NCBI GenBank assembly: GCA_017504945.1 | Contig: JAFVQJ010000006.1 | Location: 1-64,000 of the forward strand | DNA from: Clostridia bacterium | Lineage (GTDB): Bacteria; Bacillota; Clostridia; Oscillospirales; RGIG5299 | Direction of reading: 5' to 3' | DNA: 64,000 bases | Shown: one piece after another, positions 36,412 through 45,738 of the stretch | How the letters are laid out: every line of letters begins with the position of its first letter | Position numbering within the stretch: position 1 is the stretch's first letter | The notes under the pieces: model-generated | Seen by the model: only the letters and a program-made list of their open reading frames with translations | Databases searched by the model: none | Told to the model about the DNA's origin: nothing | Made by a program: the position numbers and the translations under genes

Positions 36412-36630
36412 TTACTTTGAGCGCCATGTTATTCTGCCTTTTGTAAGATCGTAGGGTGACATTTCAACCGTGACCTTATCTCCGGGCAGTATGCGTATAT
36501 AATTCATTCTGAGTTTGCCCGATATATGCGCAAGTATCTTGTGCTTATTCGGGAGTTCTACTACGAACATTGCGTTCGGCAACGATTCTACTACCGTGCC
36601 TTCAAATTCAATAACATCATCTTTTGACAT
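36412..36630 (-). CDS. infA: Translation initiation factor IF-1
   Basis: An OB-fold factor of 72 residues that occupies the 30S A site during initiation. It reads [28 protein letters not shown] with [19 protein letters not shown] and ends [11 protein letters not shown], a complete match to the family. It lies 23 nt after the KOW gene and 23 nt before rpmJ. Confidence 0.98.
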   Translation of the reverse strand: MSKDDVIEFEGTVVESLPNAMFVVELPNKHKILAHISGKLRMNYIRILPGDKVTVEMSPYDLTKGRITWRSK

Positions 36631-36653
36631 TTTTTCGCCTCATCCCTTCACAG

Positions 36654-36953
36654 TCAGTTATCTTCGGCTTTGCCGTAGCCGTCGTAATCGTCGCAGAAGC
36701 CGAGCTGTCTTAACGACTTTCTTATCTCGGCGTCGTAGATGAGCTCACTTGATATGAGCTTCTCTCTTACGCGAGTGTCGGGTCTTGCTATAAAAACGAC
36801 GTGCTTTAGTTTTTTCTTTTTGGGATCGTCAATTTTACGAACCATTCCGTCGGCTATCATTACGAATTCGCCTTCGGCTTTTACCGCATAAAAATAGCGT
36901 TGTTTATCTCTTCCGTATTCGGATCGGACTATGTCGCCTGTTTTTATTTCCAT
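36654..36953 (-). CDS. KOW-domain RNA-binding protein (L14e/L6e/L27e-like)
   Basis: A small protein of 99 residues often found between map and infA in Clostridia. Residues ~3-40 form a KOW motif (KTGDIVRSEYGRDKQRYFYAVKA) and ~50-85 a basic region (KKKKLKHVVFIARPDTRVREK). It is presumed to bind rRNA and may assist the ribosome, but its function is not established. The ATG at 36953 has a GAGG site 5 nt upstream. A GTG at 36968 overlapping the map stop (GTGA) is also possible and would add MSEVK. Confidence 0.82.
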   Translation of the reverse strand: MEIKTGDIVRSEYGRDKQRYFYAVKAEGEFVMIADGMVRKIDDPKKKKLKHVVFIARPDTRVREKLISSELIYDAEIRKSLRQLGFCDDYDGYGKAEDN

Positions 36954-36964
36954 TTTTACCTCGC

Positions 36965-37711
36965 TCACAGCTTAGTGAGCAGCTCCGGTTCGCCGTCGGT
37001 TATAAGGACCGTGTTTTCGTAATGCGCCGAGTAGCCGCCGAGGGCGGGGACAACAGTCCATCCGTTTGCAAGGATCTTTACGTCCTCACATCTCTCGTTT
37101 ACCATCGGCTCGACTGCAAGGGTCATACCCTTTTGAAGTCTTACCCCTCTGCCTGCGGTTCCGTAGTTCGGAACCGAGGGATCCTCGTGGAGCTCGTAAC
37201 CGACTCCGTGTCCGACGTACTTCTTTACAACAAAGAAGCCCGCTTTCTCAATATGCTCCTGTATAGCTGCCGAAACGTCGCCCAAGCGGTTGCCTGCCTT
37301 CATGTTGGCAAGTCCCTTGTAGAAGCTCTCCTTCGTTACCTCGTAGAGTTTCTTTGCGATTTCGGGGGAATGCTCTGTGACAAAGGTGTCTGCCATATCG
37401 GTGTGCATACCTTTATAGCAAGCGCCGACATCAACGGTTACGATGTCGCCTGTTTCGATCTTTCGTCCGTCGGGAATACCGTGGATCAGTTCATCGTTCA
37501 CAGAGATACAGGCGCTGCCGGGAAATCCGGCATATCCGAGAAATGACGGTTTCGCACCGTGAGACAGGATATAGTCGTGAATTATCTTGTCGAGCTCTGC
37601 AGTGGTTATGCCCGGCTTACAGGCACGTCTTGCAGCCTCCATCGCACCCGCGGTTATTCTGCCGCTTATGCGCATCAATTCAATATCCCTCTCAGTTTTG
37701 ATAACGATCAT
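36965..37711 (-). CDS. map: Methionine aminopeptidase, type I
   Basis: Removes the initiator methionine from new proteins, with two metal ions. The 248-residue protein has the pita-bread fold ligands: DVGACYKGMHTDMADTF (Asp pair, ~93-110), YVGHGVGYELHEDP (His, ~167-180), LAVEPM (Glu, ~205) and a final Glu in SAHYENTVLIT. It starts one base after the adk stop, so the two are probably coupled. Confidence 0.98.
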   Translation of the reverse strand: MIVIKTERDIELMRISGRITAGAMEAARRACKPGITTAELDKIIHDYILSHGAKPSFLGYAGFPGSACISVNDELIHGIPDGRKIETGDIVTVDVGACYKGMHTDMADTFVTEHSPEIAKKLYEVTKESFYKGLANMKAGNRLGDVSAAIQEHIEKAGFFVVKKYVGHGVGYELHEDPSVPNYGTAGRGVRLQKGMTLAVEPMVNERCEDVKILANGWTVVPALGGYSAHYENTVLITDGEPELLTKL

Positions 37712-37712
37712 T

Positions 37713-38345
37713 TCAAGCCTCTAATACTTTGTTTACCGCTTTTACGGTGTCCTCTACCTTTTCGCAACCGAACACTATGCTCAAAATTCCTTTTTTAACG
37801 TAGTAATCCTTGAGCGGCTCGGTCTCGTTATGGTAGACCTCTAAGCGATTCTTGACTGTTTCAATTTTGTCATCGGGGCGGATAGACAGCTCGCAGCCGC
37901 AATCGTCACAGATATTTTCCGCCTTGGGAGCGTTATACTCTATGTGATAGCTCTTACCGCAGGAGCGGCAGACGCGGCGACCTGTCATTCTGTCTAAAAT
38001 ATCCTCATCGGATACCTCGATGCTTATTACCTTATCGATTGATATGTTCTCTTCTTCGAGAAATTTCGCCTGGCTTATTTTTCGGGGAAAACCGTCGAGT
38101 ATAAAACCGTTTGCACAGTCCTGCTCGTTCAGTCTTGCACGCACCATGTCGTTTACGAGGGAATCGGGAAGAAGGTTTCCTTCGTTGATTATCCTCTTGG
38201 CAGCTTCTCCGAGGGCTGAGCCCTTGTCGATCTCTCTTCTGATGATATTGCCGGTTGAAATTACCGGAATACCAAGCTTTTCAGAGATGTTTGCCGCCTG
38301 CGTGCCTTTTCCTGCGCCGGGCGCGCCTAACAATATTAGTCTCAT
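37713..38345 (-). CDS. adk: Adenylate kinase, zinc-LID form
   Basis: Interconverts ATP+AMP and 2 ADP. The P-loop GAPGAGKGTQAA is at residues 7-18, and the LID domain has two Cys pairs (CRSC and CDDC, ~125-148), so it binds zinc as in many Gram-positive bacteria. The ATG at 38345 follows GAGAGG and gives 210 residues; a frame extension of eight residues to 38369 is less likely. A hairpin (38375-38400) separates it from secY. Confidence 0.97.
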   Translation of the reverse strand: MRLILLGAPGAGKGTQAANISEKLGIPVISTGNIIRREIDKGSALGEAAKRIINEGNLLPDSLVNDMVRARLNEQDCANGFILDGFPRKISQAKFLEEENISIDKVISIEVSDEDILDRMTGRRVCRSCGKSYHIEYNAPKAENICDDCGCELSIRPDDKIETVKNRLEVYHNETEPLKDYYVKKGILSIVFGCEKVEDTVKAVNKVLEA

Positions 38346-38374
38346 ACTGTACCTCTCATTTTCAGACAACCCAC

Positions 38375-38400
38375 GCGGACACCGCTAAAGCGGTATCCGC
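38375..38400 (-). other. Intercistronic hairpin between secY and adk
   Basis: On the minus strand GCGGATACCGC and GCGGTGTCCGC pair as an 11-bp stem (one G-U) around TTTA. There is no T-run, so it is not a standard terminator. It may stabilise or process the mRNA between secY and adk, or damp readthrough. Confidence 0.6.
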
Positions 38401-38428
38401 AGTTGCGGGTCTGTTCCGAATTAAGCTC

Positions 38429-39715
38429 TTATTCCAAGAAGCCCTTGTAGTGACGCATAAGCATCTGTGACTCAAGCTGCTTCAGGGTCTCCAAGATTAC
38501 GCCTACGACGATTATGATAGACGTACCGCCGAGTGCAACCTGTATCTGAGTGCCCATCTGATAGAAGATAGGAACGATTGCAATGAAGGCAAGACATGCA
38601 GCGCCGACGATGGTGATCTTATTGAGAACACGCTTGATGTAATCGGCAGTGGGAGCGCCGGGGCGCAAGCCGAATACGAAGCCGCCGTTTTTCTGAATGT
38701 TGTTTGCCATCTCAACAGGATTGTACTGGACTGAGACATAGAAAAAGTTGAATGCAATAATAAGTATGAAATATACTACTGCATAAGCCCAAGAAGCATG
38801 TCCGAAATAGGTGTTTACGCCGTTGGCGAACTCACTATTGGGGAAGAAGCTTGCTATAAGGCTTGGCATCGAAACGAATGCCGATGCGAAGATTATCGGT
38901 AAAACGCCCGACATGGTGACCTTCAAGGGAAGGAAGGTCGACTGACCGCCGTACATTTTTCTTCCGACTACCTTCTTGGCGTACTGCACGGGAATTCTTC
39001 TTTCACCGTCGTTCATTGCTACGATAAGAACTATCATAACTGCGAAGATGAGAAGAATGATAACGCCCCATGCAAGCTTGGTCTGTGCTGCTCGGAAGAT
39101 CTGAACAACGAAGGTGGGGAACTGAGTTGCGATAGATACGAAAAGTATTATCGAAATGCCGTTACCTATACCCTTCTGATTGATCCTCTCGCCGAGCCAC
39201 ATAACCATCGCGGAGCCTGCAGTGAAGCTCGCTACGATAACGACTGCAACGAAGAACTTGTTGTAATCGCCGGTTTCGAGTGCGCCGTAATTGTCGAGGA
39301 TGAAGAAGTAGCCGATAGCTTCAACGATACCGAGCACTATACTTACGCATCTGGTTATCATTGATATCTTCTTTCTGCCCTCTTCTCCTTCCTTCTGCAA
39401 TCTCTCAAGTGCGGGGATCGCATAGGTGAGGAGCTGGATTATGATCGAAGCGTTGATGTAAGGGGATACCGACATCGCAAACAGCGATGCTCTTTGCATA
39501 CCGCCGCCCGAAAGTAAGTTAAGATATCCGAACATGGAGTTCGCAAGAGTTTCCTCGCTTGTAAGCGAGAACATGCTCTTAAGCGTTTCCGCATTCATGA
39601 AGGGAACGGTGATTACCGAACCGATCTCAAAAATGAGGATGATGAAAAGAGTATATAAAATCTTTTTTCTGAGGTCGGGTATCTTAAACGCGTTTTTAAC
39701 GGGATCGAGTATCAC
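38429..39715 (-). CDS. secY: Preprotein translocase subunit SecY
   Basis: Channel subunit of SecYEG in the cytoplasmic membrane. The 428 residues hold ten membrane helices, with the conserved MSVSPYINASIIIQLL, WLGERINQKGIGNGISI and QYNPVEMANNIQKNGGFVFGLRPG blocks. The start is GTG, one base after the rplO stop, with its ribosome site (GGAGGTGA) inside rplO. Normal position between rplO and adk. Confidence 0.98.
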   Translation of the reverse strand: MILDPVKNAFKIPDLRKKILYTLFIILIFEIGSVITVPFMNAETLKSMFSLTSEETLANSMFGYLNLLSGGGMQRASLFAMSVSPYINASIIIQLLTYAIPALERLQKEGEEGRKKISMITRCVSIVLGIVEAIGYFFILDNYGALETGDYNKFFVAVVIVASFTAGSAMVMWLGERINQKGIGNGISIILFVSIATQFPTFVVQIFRAAQTKLAWGVIILLIFAVMIVLIVAMNDGERRIPVQYAKKVVGRKMYGGQSTFLPLKVTMSGVLPIIFASAFVSMPSLIASFFPNSEFANGVNTYFGHASWAYAVVYFILIIAFNFFYVSVQYNPVEMANNIQKNGGFVFGLRPGAPTADYIKRVLNKITIVGAACLAFIAIVPIFYQMGTQIQVALGGTSIIIVVGVILETLKQLESQMLMRHYKGFLE

Positions 39716-39716
39716 C

Positions 39717-40154
39717 TCAGATCACCTCCGCCTTACCGCCTGCTGCTTCGATCTTCTCCTTTGCAGTTGCTGTGAATTTTGCAGCTTTTACTGCAACGGC
39801 TTTGGTGAGCTCACCTTTGCCGAGTACCTTAAGGCCGTCGCCTGCGCGGCTGATAACGCCTGCTGCGATCAATGCCTCTGCGGTTACTTCATTACCGTTA
39901 AATCTTGCCAGATCGGAAAGATTGATAACTACGTAGTCTTTTGCAAAATGATTGTGGAAGCCACGCTTCGGAAGTCTTCTGGTAATGGGCATCTGTCCAC
40001 CCTCGAAGCCTCTTCTTACGCCGCCGCCTGAACGTGCGTTCTGACCCTTATGGCCCTTACCGCCCGTCTTGCCGTTACCGGATCCGGGACCTCTGCCCTT
40101 TCTCTTGGCTTCGGTCTTTGCTCCGATTGCCGGTGCTAACTCATTGAGTTTCAT
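39717..40154 (-). CDS. rplO: Ribosomal protein uL15
   Basis: Late-assembly large-subunit protein (145 residues) with the Gly-rich basic N-terminus [22 protein letters not shown] and the core [17 protein letters not shown]. It follows the unusually long rpmD by 28 nt and couples to secY. Confidence 0.97.
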   Translation of the reverse strand: MKLNELAPAIGAKTEAKRKGRGPGSGNGKTGGKGHKGQNARSGGGVRRGFEGGQMPITRRLPKRGFHNHFAKDYVVINLSDLARFNGNEVTAEALIAAGVISRAGDGLKVLGKGELTKAVAVKAAKFTATAKEKIEAAGGKAEVI

Positions 40155-40182
40155 TTAATATGACACCTCCTAAGTGTTGACG

Positions 40183-40719
40183 TTACTTAGATTCAGTCTC
40201 TGCTGCTGCAGCTTTTTTGGTTGCGGGCTTCTTTGCGGGAGCCTTCTTGGGAGCTGCTTCGCCGTCTGCTTTTGCTGCAGCTTTCTTTGCGGGAGCTTTT
40301 TTGGGAGCTGCCTCGCCGTCTGCTTTTGCTGCAGTCTTCTTGGCTGCGGGCTTCTTTGCGGGAGCCTCTGCCTTTACTTCTTCAGTCTTTACTTCTTCTG
40401 CCTTTACTTCCTCGGCTGCGGGAGCTTCAACTGCTGCCTCTGCCTTGGGAGCTGCCTTCTTGGTTGCCTTCTTCTTGGGAGCTGCTGCGGGCTTTACGGT
40501 AACGGTGCCAACGTATGCAGCCTTTGCCTCTTTAAGCTCGCCTTCGGTTACCTTGAGCATAAAGCCGATCTTTTTGATCTTACCCTGAGTGCAATCGTTA
40601 TCGGGCTGAACGGTGAAGTCGCCGGGTCTTTTAAGACCTAAGGATTTCGCGGTTGCGATCTGATCCTGTTTTCTGCCGATAAGGCTTTTGGTGAGTTCGA
40701 TAGTAAGCATTTTAGCCAT
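40183..40719 (-). CDS. rpmD: Ribosomal protein uL30 with long Ala/Lys/Glu-rich C-terminal tail
   Basis: Residues 1-~60 are an L30 domain (LTIELTKSLIGRKQDQIATAKSLGLKRPGDF and KKIGFMLKVTEGE). A normal bacterial L30 is about 60 residues; this one has 178. Residues ~75-178 are low-complexity sequence of Ala, Lys, Pro and Glu: an acidic stretch (EEVKAEEVKTEEVKAE, ~103-118) followed by basic AKK/PKK repeats, in which ADGEAAPKKAPAKK occurs twice. Such tails recall histone H1-like or AlgP-like proteins. There is no frameshift: the tail is continuous, with one stop at 40183. AAGGAGG precedes the ATG. Its position between rpsE and rplO is normal. Confidence 0.93.
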   Translation of the reverse strand: MAKMLTIELTKSLIGRKQDQIATAKSLGLKRPGDFTVQPDNDCTQGKIKKIGFMLKVTEGELKEAKAAYVGTVTVKPAAAPKKKATKKAAPKAEAAVEAPAAEEVKAEEVKTEEVKAEAPAKKPAAKKTAAKADGEAAPKKAPAKKAAAKADGEAAPKKAPAKKPATKKAAAAETESK

Positions 40720-40733
40720 CTTTCAAGTCCTCC

Positions 40734-41234
40734 TTATGCACGGGTTACTGCTTCAACAGAGATACCTCTGGTTGCTGCAACCTGCTCAACGTTACGAAGG
40801 CTCTTAAGACCGTTGAATACTGCGGTAACGACATTCTTGGGGTTTCTCGATTTGAGAGCCTTGGTTCTGATGTCCTTGATACCTGCCATTTCCAAAACGG
40901 CTCTTACTGCGCCGCCGGCGATGATACCGGTACCGGGAGCAGCGGGCTTCATGATAACCATGGATGCGCCGTATTTGCCTATTACCTCGTGAGGAATAGT
41001 GGTGCCCTTCATGGATACTTTGATAAGATTCTTCTTTGCGTCTTCAATACCCTTTTTGATAGCCTCGGGAACCTCAGACGATTTTCCCAAGCCGAAGCCG
41101 ACGATTCCGTCTTCGTTGCCGACAACAACGAGTGCTGCGAACTTGAAGATACGGCCGCCCTTTACGGTCTTGGATACTCTGTTTATAACAACGAGCTTCT
41201 CTTTGAGATCAAGAGTTGATGCGTCTATAATCAT
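40734..41234 (-). CDS. rpsE: Ribosomal protein uS5
   Basis: 30S protein (166 residues) acting in decoding accuracy. The double-stranded RNA-binding N-terminal domain has [21 protein letters not shown], and the C-terminal domain has [21 protein letters not shown]. It lies 14 nt before rpmD and 11 nt after rplR. Confidence 0.98.
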   Translation of the reverse strand: MIIDASTLDLKEKLVVINRVSKTVKGGRIFKFAALVVVGNEDGIVGFGLGKSSEVPEAIKKGIEDAKKNLIKVSMKGTTIPHEVIGKYGASMVIMKPAAPGTGIIAGGAVRAVLEMAGIKDIRTKALKSRNPKNVVTAVFNGLKSLRNVEQVAATRGISVEAVTRA

Positions 41235-41245
41235 GGTCTTCCTCC

Positions 41246-41602
41246 TCAGAATTTGAGACCGCCCTCACGGGCGCCTTCTGCCAATTCTTTGACTCTGCCG
41301 TGGTAAAGGTAGCCGCCGCGGTCGAAAACAACGTTTTCGATCTTTGCTTCCAAAGCCTTCTTGGCAATTACTATGCCGAGCTGCTTTGCAGCTTCCTTGT
41401 TGCCGCCGTAACCGTCTACGTCCTTGAGGGTAGATGCGGAAACGAGGGTAACACCCTTTACGTCGTCAATGATCTGGGCATATATGTGGCGATCGGAGCG
41501 GAAGACATTAAGACGGGGGCATTCTGCTGTGCCGCTGATTTTTCCGCGAACACGGGTGTGTCTCTTGGTTCTTTCAGCTTTTCTGTTGATCTGTTTAACC
41601 AT
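41246..41602 (-). CDS. rplR: Ribosomal protein uL18
   Basis: 5S rRNA-binding protein of 118 residues. Signatures: [36 protein letters not shown] and [24 protein letters not shown]. It lies 16 nt after rplF. Confidence 0.98.
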   Translation of the reverse strand: MVKQINRKAERTKRHTRVRGKISGTAECPRLNVFRSDRHIYAQIIDDVKGVTLVSASTLKDVDGYGGNKEAAKQLGIVIAKKALEAKIENVVFDRGGYLYHGRVKELAEGAREGGLKF

Positions 41603-41618
41603 TTGTCTTCAATCCTCC

Positions 41619-42167
41619 TTATTTCTTCGAGCTCTTGCCGGCCTTGCCTTCTTTGAGGTGTACTACCTCTCCGGCATATCTGATGCCTTTGCCGTGATAG
41701 GGCTCGGGCGGTCTGATCTTTCTGACAACTGCGGCGCACTCGCCAACAGCCTGCTTGTCAATGCCGGTGATTACGAGCTGGTTAGGCTGGGGAACGTCAA
41801 TTTTTACAAGATCGGTATCGCTTACGATTACCGGATGTGAAAATCCGATGGTAAGAGTTACGTCTTTGCCGCTCTTTGCAGCTCTGTAACCAACACCAAC
41901 GATCTCAAGGTTTTTGGTATAACCCACTGTAACACCCTCGATCATATTCTTGATAAGGGTTCTGGTGAGACCGTGTGCCGATCTCTTCTCTTTCTCGTCG
42001 CCGTCGCGGGTGACAATTACCTGTCCGTCTTCGACTTTAACAGATACGAGGTTCATAAGCTCTCTCTCGAGAGTGCCCTTGGGGCCTTTTACGGTAATTT
42101 TGGAACCGTTAAGTGTTACCTCGACGCCTGCGGGGATCGCAACGGGCATTCTTCCGATTCGTGACAT
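41619..42167 (-). CDS. rplF: Ribosomal protein uL6
   Basis: Two-domain 23S rRNA-binding protein (182 residues) near the sarcin-ricin loop. It begins MSRIGRMPVAIPAGVEV, has TVGYTKNLEIVGVGYRA in the middle and ends with PEPYHGKGIRYAGEVVHLKEGK. It lies 15 nt after rpsH. Confidence 0.98.
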   Translation of the reverse strand: MSRIGRMPVAIPAGVEVTLNGSKITVKGPKGTLERELMNLVSVKVEDGQVIVTRDGDEKEKRSAHGLTRTLIKNMIEGVTVGYTKNLEIVGVGYRAAKSGKDVTLTIGFSHPVIVSDTDLVKIDVPQPNQLVITGIDKQAVGECAAVVRKIRPPEPYHGKGIRYAGEVVHLKEGKAGKSSKK

Positions 42168-42182
42168 CTTAACTTACCTCCA

Positions 42183-42581
42183 TTACCAAATGAAAGCGAG
42201 CACTTCGCCGCCAACATTTGCTTTTCTTGCTGCTTTGTCAGTCATAATACCCTTTGAGGTGGATACGAGGGCAATTCCGAGGCCTCTCATAACCTTGGGC
42301 ATATTCTCACAGTTAGCGTAGACTCTCAAGCCGGGCTTCGAAACTCTTTTGAGGCCGGTGATGGCTCTCTCTTTGTTTGCGCCGTACTTTAAGTCTATGG
42401 TGATGATTCCCTGACGGTTATCATCGGTTATTTCATAATTTTTAATATAGCCTTCGTTCTTGAGAATCTCGGCAATCGCTTTCTTCATGTTTGAAGCGGG
42501 AACTTCAACCTTGTCATGCTTTGCAGCGTTTGCGTTTCTGATTCTGGTGAGCATATCAGCTATGGGATCTGTGCAGTACAT
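42183..42581 (-). CDS. rpsH: Ribosomal protein uS8
   Basis: Central 16S rRNA-binding protein (132 residues). The N-terminus is [28 protein letters not shown], and the C-terminal signature is [21 protein letters not shown]. In E. coli S8 represses the spc operon. It lies 20 nt after rpsN. Confidence 0.98.
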   Translation of the reverse strand: MYCTDPIADMLTRIRNANAAKHDKVEVPASNMKKAIAEILKNEGYIKNYEITDDNRQGIITIDLKYGANKERAITGLKRVSKPGLRVYANCENMPKVMRGLGIALVSTSKGIMTDKAARKANVGGEVLAFIW

Positions 42582-42601
42582 ATTCCATACCTACCTTTCC
42601 G

Positions 42602-42787
42602 TTACCAGCTTGCCTTTTTTACGCCCGGAATCTCGCCCTTGTAGGCAAGGTTGCGGAAGCAAATACGACAAATACCGTACTTTCTGAGATATGCATGCGG
42701 TCTGCCGCAGATCTGGCATCTGTTATATTCCCTTGTGGAGAACTTCTGGGCTTTCTGCTGCTTATTTTTAAGAGATGTTTTAGCCAT
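42602..42787 (-). CDS. rpsN: Ribosomal protein uS14, type Z (zinc-binding)
   Basis: A 61-residue protein with two cysteine pairs (CQIC and CRIC), the short zinc form usual in Firmicutes. It includes [20 protein letters not shown] and ends GVKKASW. The gene lies in its standard place between rplE (12 nt) and rpsH. Confidence 0.97.
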   Translation of the reverse strand: MAKTSLKNKQQKAQKFSTREYNRCQICGRPHAYLRKYGICRICFRNLAYKGEIPGVKKASW

Positions 42788-42799
42788 TAAAATTCCTCC

Positions 42800-43339
42800 T
42801 TACTTCGCAAAGGGAGCGCCCATAAGGGAAAGGAGCTCTCTTGCCTCTTCGTCGTTCTTCGCGGTGGTGACGATAGCTATGTCCATTCCGCGGATCTTAT
42901 CGATCTTATCGTACTCGATCTCGGGGAATATAAGCTGCTCTTTGATACCGAGCGCGTAGTTGCCGCGACCGTCAAACGCGTTGGGGTTGATACCCTTGAA
43001 GTCTCTTACTCGGGGAAGTGATACCGAGAAGAGCTTCTCGAGGAACTCGTACATTCTTTCGCCGCGAAGGGTTACTTTAACGCCGATGTTCATGCCCTGA
43101 CGGAGCTTGAAGTTTGCAACTGATTTTCTTGCTTTGGTGATTACCGGATTCTGACCGGTGATAGCTCTGAGGTCGGTTCTGACGCTTTCGAGAACTTTTT
43201 CGTTTTCTCTTGCTTCACCGCAACCGACGTTGATAACTACCTTTTCGATTTTCGGAATCTGCATTACGCTTTTGTATGAAAACTTTTTCATCAAAGCGGG
43301 AGCAACTTCCGACTTGTACATTTCATTAAGTCTTGTCAT
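42800..43339 (-). CDS. rplE: Ribosomal protein uL5
   Basis: 5S rRNA-binding protein (179 residues) at the central protuberance. It contains [36 protein letters not shown] and [20 protein letters not shown]. The ATG at 43339 has a strong AAGGAGG site; the upstream in-frame extension to 43402 overlaps rplX and is rejected. Confidence 0.97.
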   Translation of the reverse strand: MTRLNEMYKSEVAPALMKKFSYKSVMQIPKIEKVVINVGCGEARENEKVLESVRTDLRAITGQNPVITKARKSVANFKLRQGMNIGVKVTLRGERMYEFLEKLFSVSLPRVRDFKGINPNAFDGRGNYALGIKEQLIFPEIEYDKIDKIRGMDIAIVTTAKNDEEARELLSLMGAPFAK

Positions 43340-43352
43340 TTTGCTTCCCTCC

Positions 43353-43721
43353 TTAGAAAGTTTCCTTACAGATCTTGCAAACGCGGACGGTCTTGCCGTC
43401 AACAGTTGCGTGGCCTACCTTAGTGGGCTTGTTGCACTTGGGGCAAACGAGCATAACCTTAGATGCATAGATAGCACCCTCGGCCTTCAAAATTCCGCCT
43501 GCCTGACCCTGCTTGCGGGGTTTGACGTGCTTCGTTTTGATGTTTGCGCCTTCAACTATTATCTTGCCCTCAGCAGGTGCAACCTCCAAAACCTTTCTCT
43601 TCTTGAGAACGTTCTCGAGAACTGCGCGCTTGCCTTCAGCGGTCTTTTTGCTCTCTTTTTTGTCTGCCGATACCTGGGAGCCGGAGATGACGACTACTGT
43701 ATCGCCCTTTTTAATATTCAT
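43353..43721 (-). CDS. rplX: Ribosomal protein uL24 with an insertion in the KOW motif
   Basis: Assembly-initiating 23S rRNA-binding protein, 122 residues instead of about 103. The start [14 protein letters not shown] is normal, but where other bacteria have KDKGK next to KVLxVxP, this protein has about 20 extra charged residues (positions ~15-37: [22 protein letters not shown]) before KVLEVAP. The rest is standard: [31 protein letters not shown], and two Cys pairs (CPKC, CKIC) forming a zinc ribbon seen in other Clostridia. It lies 14 nt after rplN. No frameshift is needed to explain it. Confidence 0.95.
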   Translation of the reverse strand: MNIKKGDTVVVISGSQVSADKKESKKTAEGKRAVLENVLKKRKVLEVAPAEGKIIVEGANIKTKHVKPRKQGQAGGILKAEGAIYASKVMLVCPKCNKPTKVGHATVDGKTVRVCKICKETF

Positions 43722-43735
43722 TTCTTCCGACCTCC

Positions 43736-44104
43736 TTATATTACTTCGGGTGCGAGGGACATGATCTTGGTGAATTCCTTCTCACGGAGCTCTCTTGCTA
43801 CCGGGCCAAAGATACGGGTTCCTCTGGGGTTTTTATCTTCTTTGATGATAACTGCTGCGTTATCGTCGAATCTGATGTGTGAGCCGTCGGCTCTTTTGAT
43901 GGTGTGAACTGTGCGGACTACGACCGCCTTAACAACCTCGCCTTTTTTTGCGGTGCCGCCGGGAGCTGCCTTCTTTACCGATGCGACGATAATGTCGCCG
44001 ATTCCGGCATATCTCTTGCGGGTGCCACCGAGGACTTTGATGCACATAAGCTCCTTGGCGCCGGTGTTATCAGCCACTCTGAGTAATGTCTGCTGCTGTA
44101 CCAC
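43736..44104 (-). CDS. rplN: Ribosomal protein uL14
   Basis: Beta-barrel protein of 122 residues at the subunit interface. It matches the family throughout: [40 protein letters not shown] and [29 protein letters not shown]. It lies 27 nt after rpsQ. Confidence 0.98.
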   Translation of the reverse strand: MVQQQTLLRVADNTGAKELMCIKVLGGTRKRYAGIGDIIVASVKKAAPGGTAKKGEVVKAVVVRTVHTIKRADGSHIRFDDNAAVIIKEDKNPRGTRIFGPVARELREKEFTKIMSLAPEVI

Positions 44105-44131
44105 GGTTAATTCCTCCTGTTCCTCGTTGGC

Positions 44132-44389
44132 TTATTTTGCGCTCTCGACGATTCTTACAAGGCGCCATCTCTTATCCTTGGACAAGGGTCTGGTTTCCAT
44201 AACCTCTACCTTATCGCCGATGTGGCACTCGTTGTTTTCGTCGTGAGCCTTGAGTTTATAAGTGGTCTTCATAGCCTTTTTGAAAAGAGGATGGCTTGTA
44301 ACGTCCTCGATTGCTACGACGATGGTCTTGTCCATCTTGTCGCTGACTACTTTACCGATAAGTGTTCTTCTCATTGAAGTTCTTTCCAT
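44132..44389 (-). CDS. rpsQ: Ribosomal protein uS17
   Basis: OB-fold 16S rRNA-binding protein, 85 residues, with [22 protein letters not shown], the block [30 protein letters not shown] and a short tail. It lies 27 nt after rpmC. Confidence 0.97.
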   Translation of the reverse strand: MERTSMRRTLIGKVVSDKMDKTIVVAIEDVTSHPLFKKAMKTTYKLKAHDENNECHIGDKVEVMETRPLSKDKRWRLVRIVESAK

Positions 44390-44416
44390 GACTGTTCTCC
44401 TTTCTCGGAACCGGCA

Positions 44417-44617
44417 TTACGCCTGCTCCTTAGCTTCCTTTTCGTGAAGGATAGTCTTGGCGCGTGCGATATCTCTGCGTACGCTTACAAGCTTGTTTGC
44501 ATTCTCGAGCTGATTGGTTGCATGCTGGAAGCGGAGATTAAAAAGCTCTTCTTTAAGGGCTGCGATCTTCTTGTTGAGATCTGCAACGCTCATTTCTCTG
44601 AATTCATTGGCTTTCAT
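44417..44617 (-). CDS. rpmC: Ribosomal protein uL29
   Basis: Two-helix protein at the nascent-chain exit site, 66 residues. It reads [43 protein letters not shown] in segments typical of the family, with [10 protein letters not shown]. Its ATG overlaps the rplP stop by one base (TAATG), showing coupling. Confidence 0.97.
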   Translation of the reverse strand: MKANEFREMSVADLNKKIAALKEELFNLRFQHATNQLENANKLVSVRRDIARAKTILHEKEAKEQA

Positions 44618-45045
44618 TAGTCTTTACCTCCGTCAATGTCTTCTCTCTTAACGAATTTGCACTTTACGGGAAGCTTGTAGGATGCAAGACGGAATGCCTC
44701 TCTTGCCTGCTCCTCGGAAACGTCTGCCATTTCGAAAAGAATTCTGTTGGGCTTTACTACTGCTACCCAGTACTCAGGCGAGCCTTTACCTGAACCCATT
44801 CGGGTCTCGGCGGGCTTCTGGGTTACGGGCTTATCGGGGAATATTTTGATCCAAACGCGGCCGCCTCTTTTGATGTATCTGGTTAAGGAGATACGGGCTG
44901 CCTCGATCTGATTTGCGGTGATCCATGCGGGCTCAAGAGCCATCAAGCCGAATTCACCCTGCGATACGGTGTTGCCGCGAGCAGCTTTACCGGTCAGACG
45001 ACCTCTCTGGGTCTTTCTGAACTTAACTCTTTTGGGCATTAACAT
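44617..45045 (-). CDS. rplP: Ribosomal protein uL16
   Basis: A-site tRNA-contacting protein (142 residues). It begins [19 protein letters not shown] and contains [23 protein letters not shown] and [19 protein letters not shown]. The first ATG overlaps the rpsC stop (TGATG); starting there rather than at the third codon matches the MLxPKR pattern of the family. Confidence 0.97.
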   Translation of the reverse strand: MLMPKRVKFRKTQRGRLTGKAARGNTVSQGEFGLMALEPAWITANQIEAARISLTRYIKRGGRVWIKIFPDKPVTQKPAETRMGSGKGSPEYWVAVVKPNRILFEMADVSEEQAREAFRLASYKLPVKCKFVKREDIDGGKD

Positions 45046-45725
45046 CAGCGAACAGCTCCTTCCTTAGCAACTTTGGGCGACTTCTTTGCTGCGGGCAAAA
45101 CCTCGCCTTTGTAGATCCAGATCTTAACGCCGAGCTTGCCGTAGGTGGTTGCTGCCTCTGCGAAGCCGTAATCAATGTCGGCGCGGAGAGTCTGCAGCGG
45201 TACGGTGCCCTCGTAGTAACGCTCGGTACGTGCTATCTCAGCGCCGCCCAAACGTCCGCTTACCTGGGTCTTTATTCCCTTTGCGCCGGCTCTCATAGTT
45301 CTCTGAATGGACTGCTTGAGTGCGCGACGGAAGGAAACTCTCTTCTCGAGCTGTGCAGCGATGTTTTCTGCAACGAGCTGAGCGTTTAAATCAACCTGAT
45401 TCTGTCTGATCTCGACGCAATTAAGGAGAACCGGCTTGCCGATAAGAGCCTCAACTGCTTTCTTGTGCTTCTCGATCTCAGCACCGCCCTTACCGATAAG
45501 GATACCGGGTTTTGCGCAGTGAACGGTGATCTTGATCTTGGTGTTGCTTCTCTCGATGTCGATCTTTGCTACGCCTGCTGCATAAAGGGTGGATTTAAGA
45601 TAATTTCTGATTTTGTAGTCTTCGCCGATGTTCTTGGAGAACTCGTCTTTGTTAACGAACCATCTGGAGTTCCAGTCTTTGATAACGCCAACGCGAAGGC
45701 CGTGAGGATTAACTTTGTGTCCCAT
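45045..45725 (-). CDS. rpsC: Ribosomal protein uS3
   Basis: mRNA-entry-tunnel protein with a KH domain, 226 residues. It starts [23 protein letters not shown], has the KH core [23 protein letters not shown] and the C-terminal domain [31 protein letters not shown]. The ATG at 45725 follows GGAGGAAG; the frame runs open to 45761 but overlaps rplV. Confidence 0.97.
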   Translation of the reverse strand: MGHKVNPHGLRVGVIKDWNSRWFVNKDEFSKNIGEDYKIRNYLKSTLYAAGVAKIDIERSNTKIKITVHCAKPGILIGKGGAEIEKHKKAVEALIGKPVLLNCVEIRQNQVDLNAQLVAENIAAQLEKRVSFRRALKQSIQRTMRAGAKGIKTQVSGRLGGAEIARTERYYEGTVPLQTLRADIDYGFAEAATTYGKLGVKIWIYKGEVLPAAKKSPKVAKEGAVR

Positions 45726-45738
45726 TTTCTTCCTCCAC

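Noticed and set aside
40221-40588. Plus-strand frames opposite the rpmD tail
   Set aside because: They are complements of the Ala/Lys repeats and encode only Leu/Phe/Ala low-complexity sequence.
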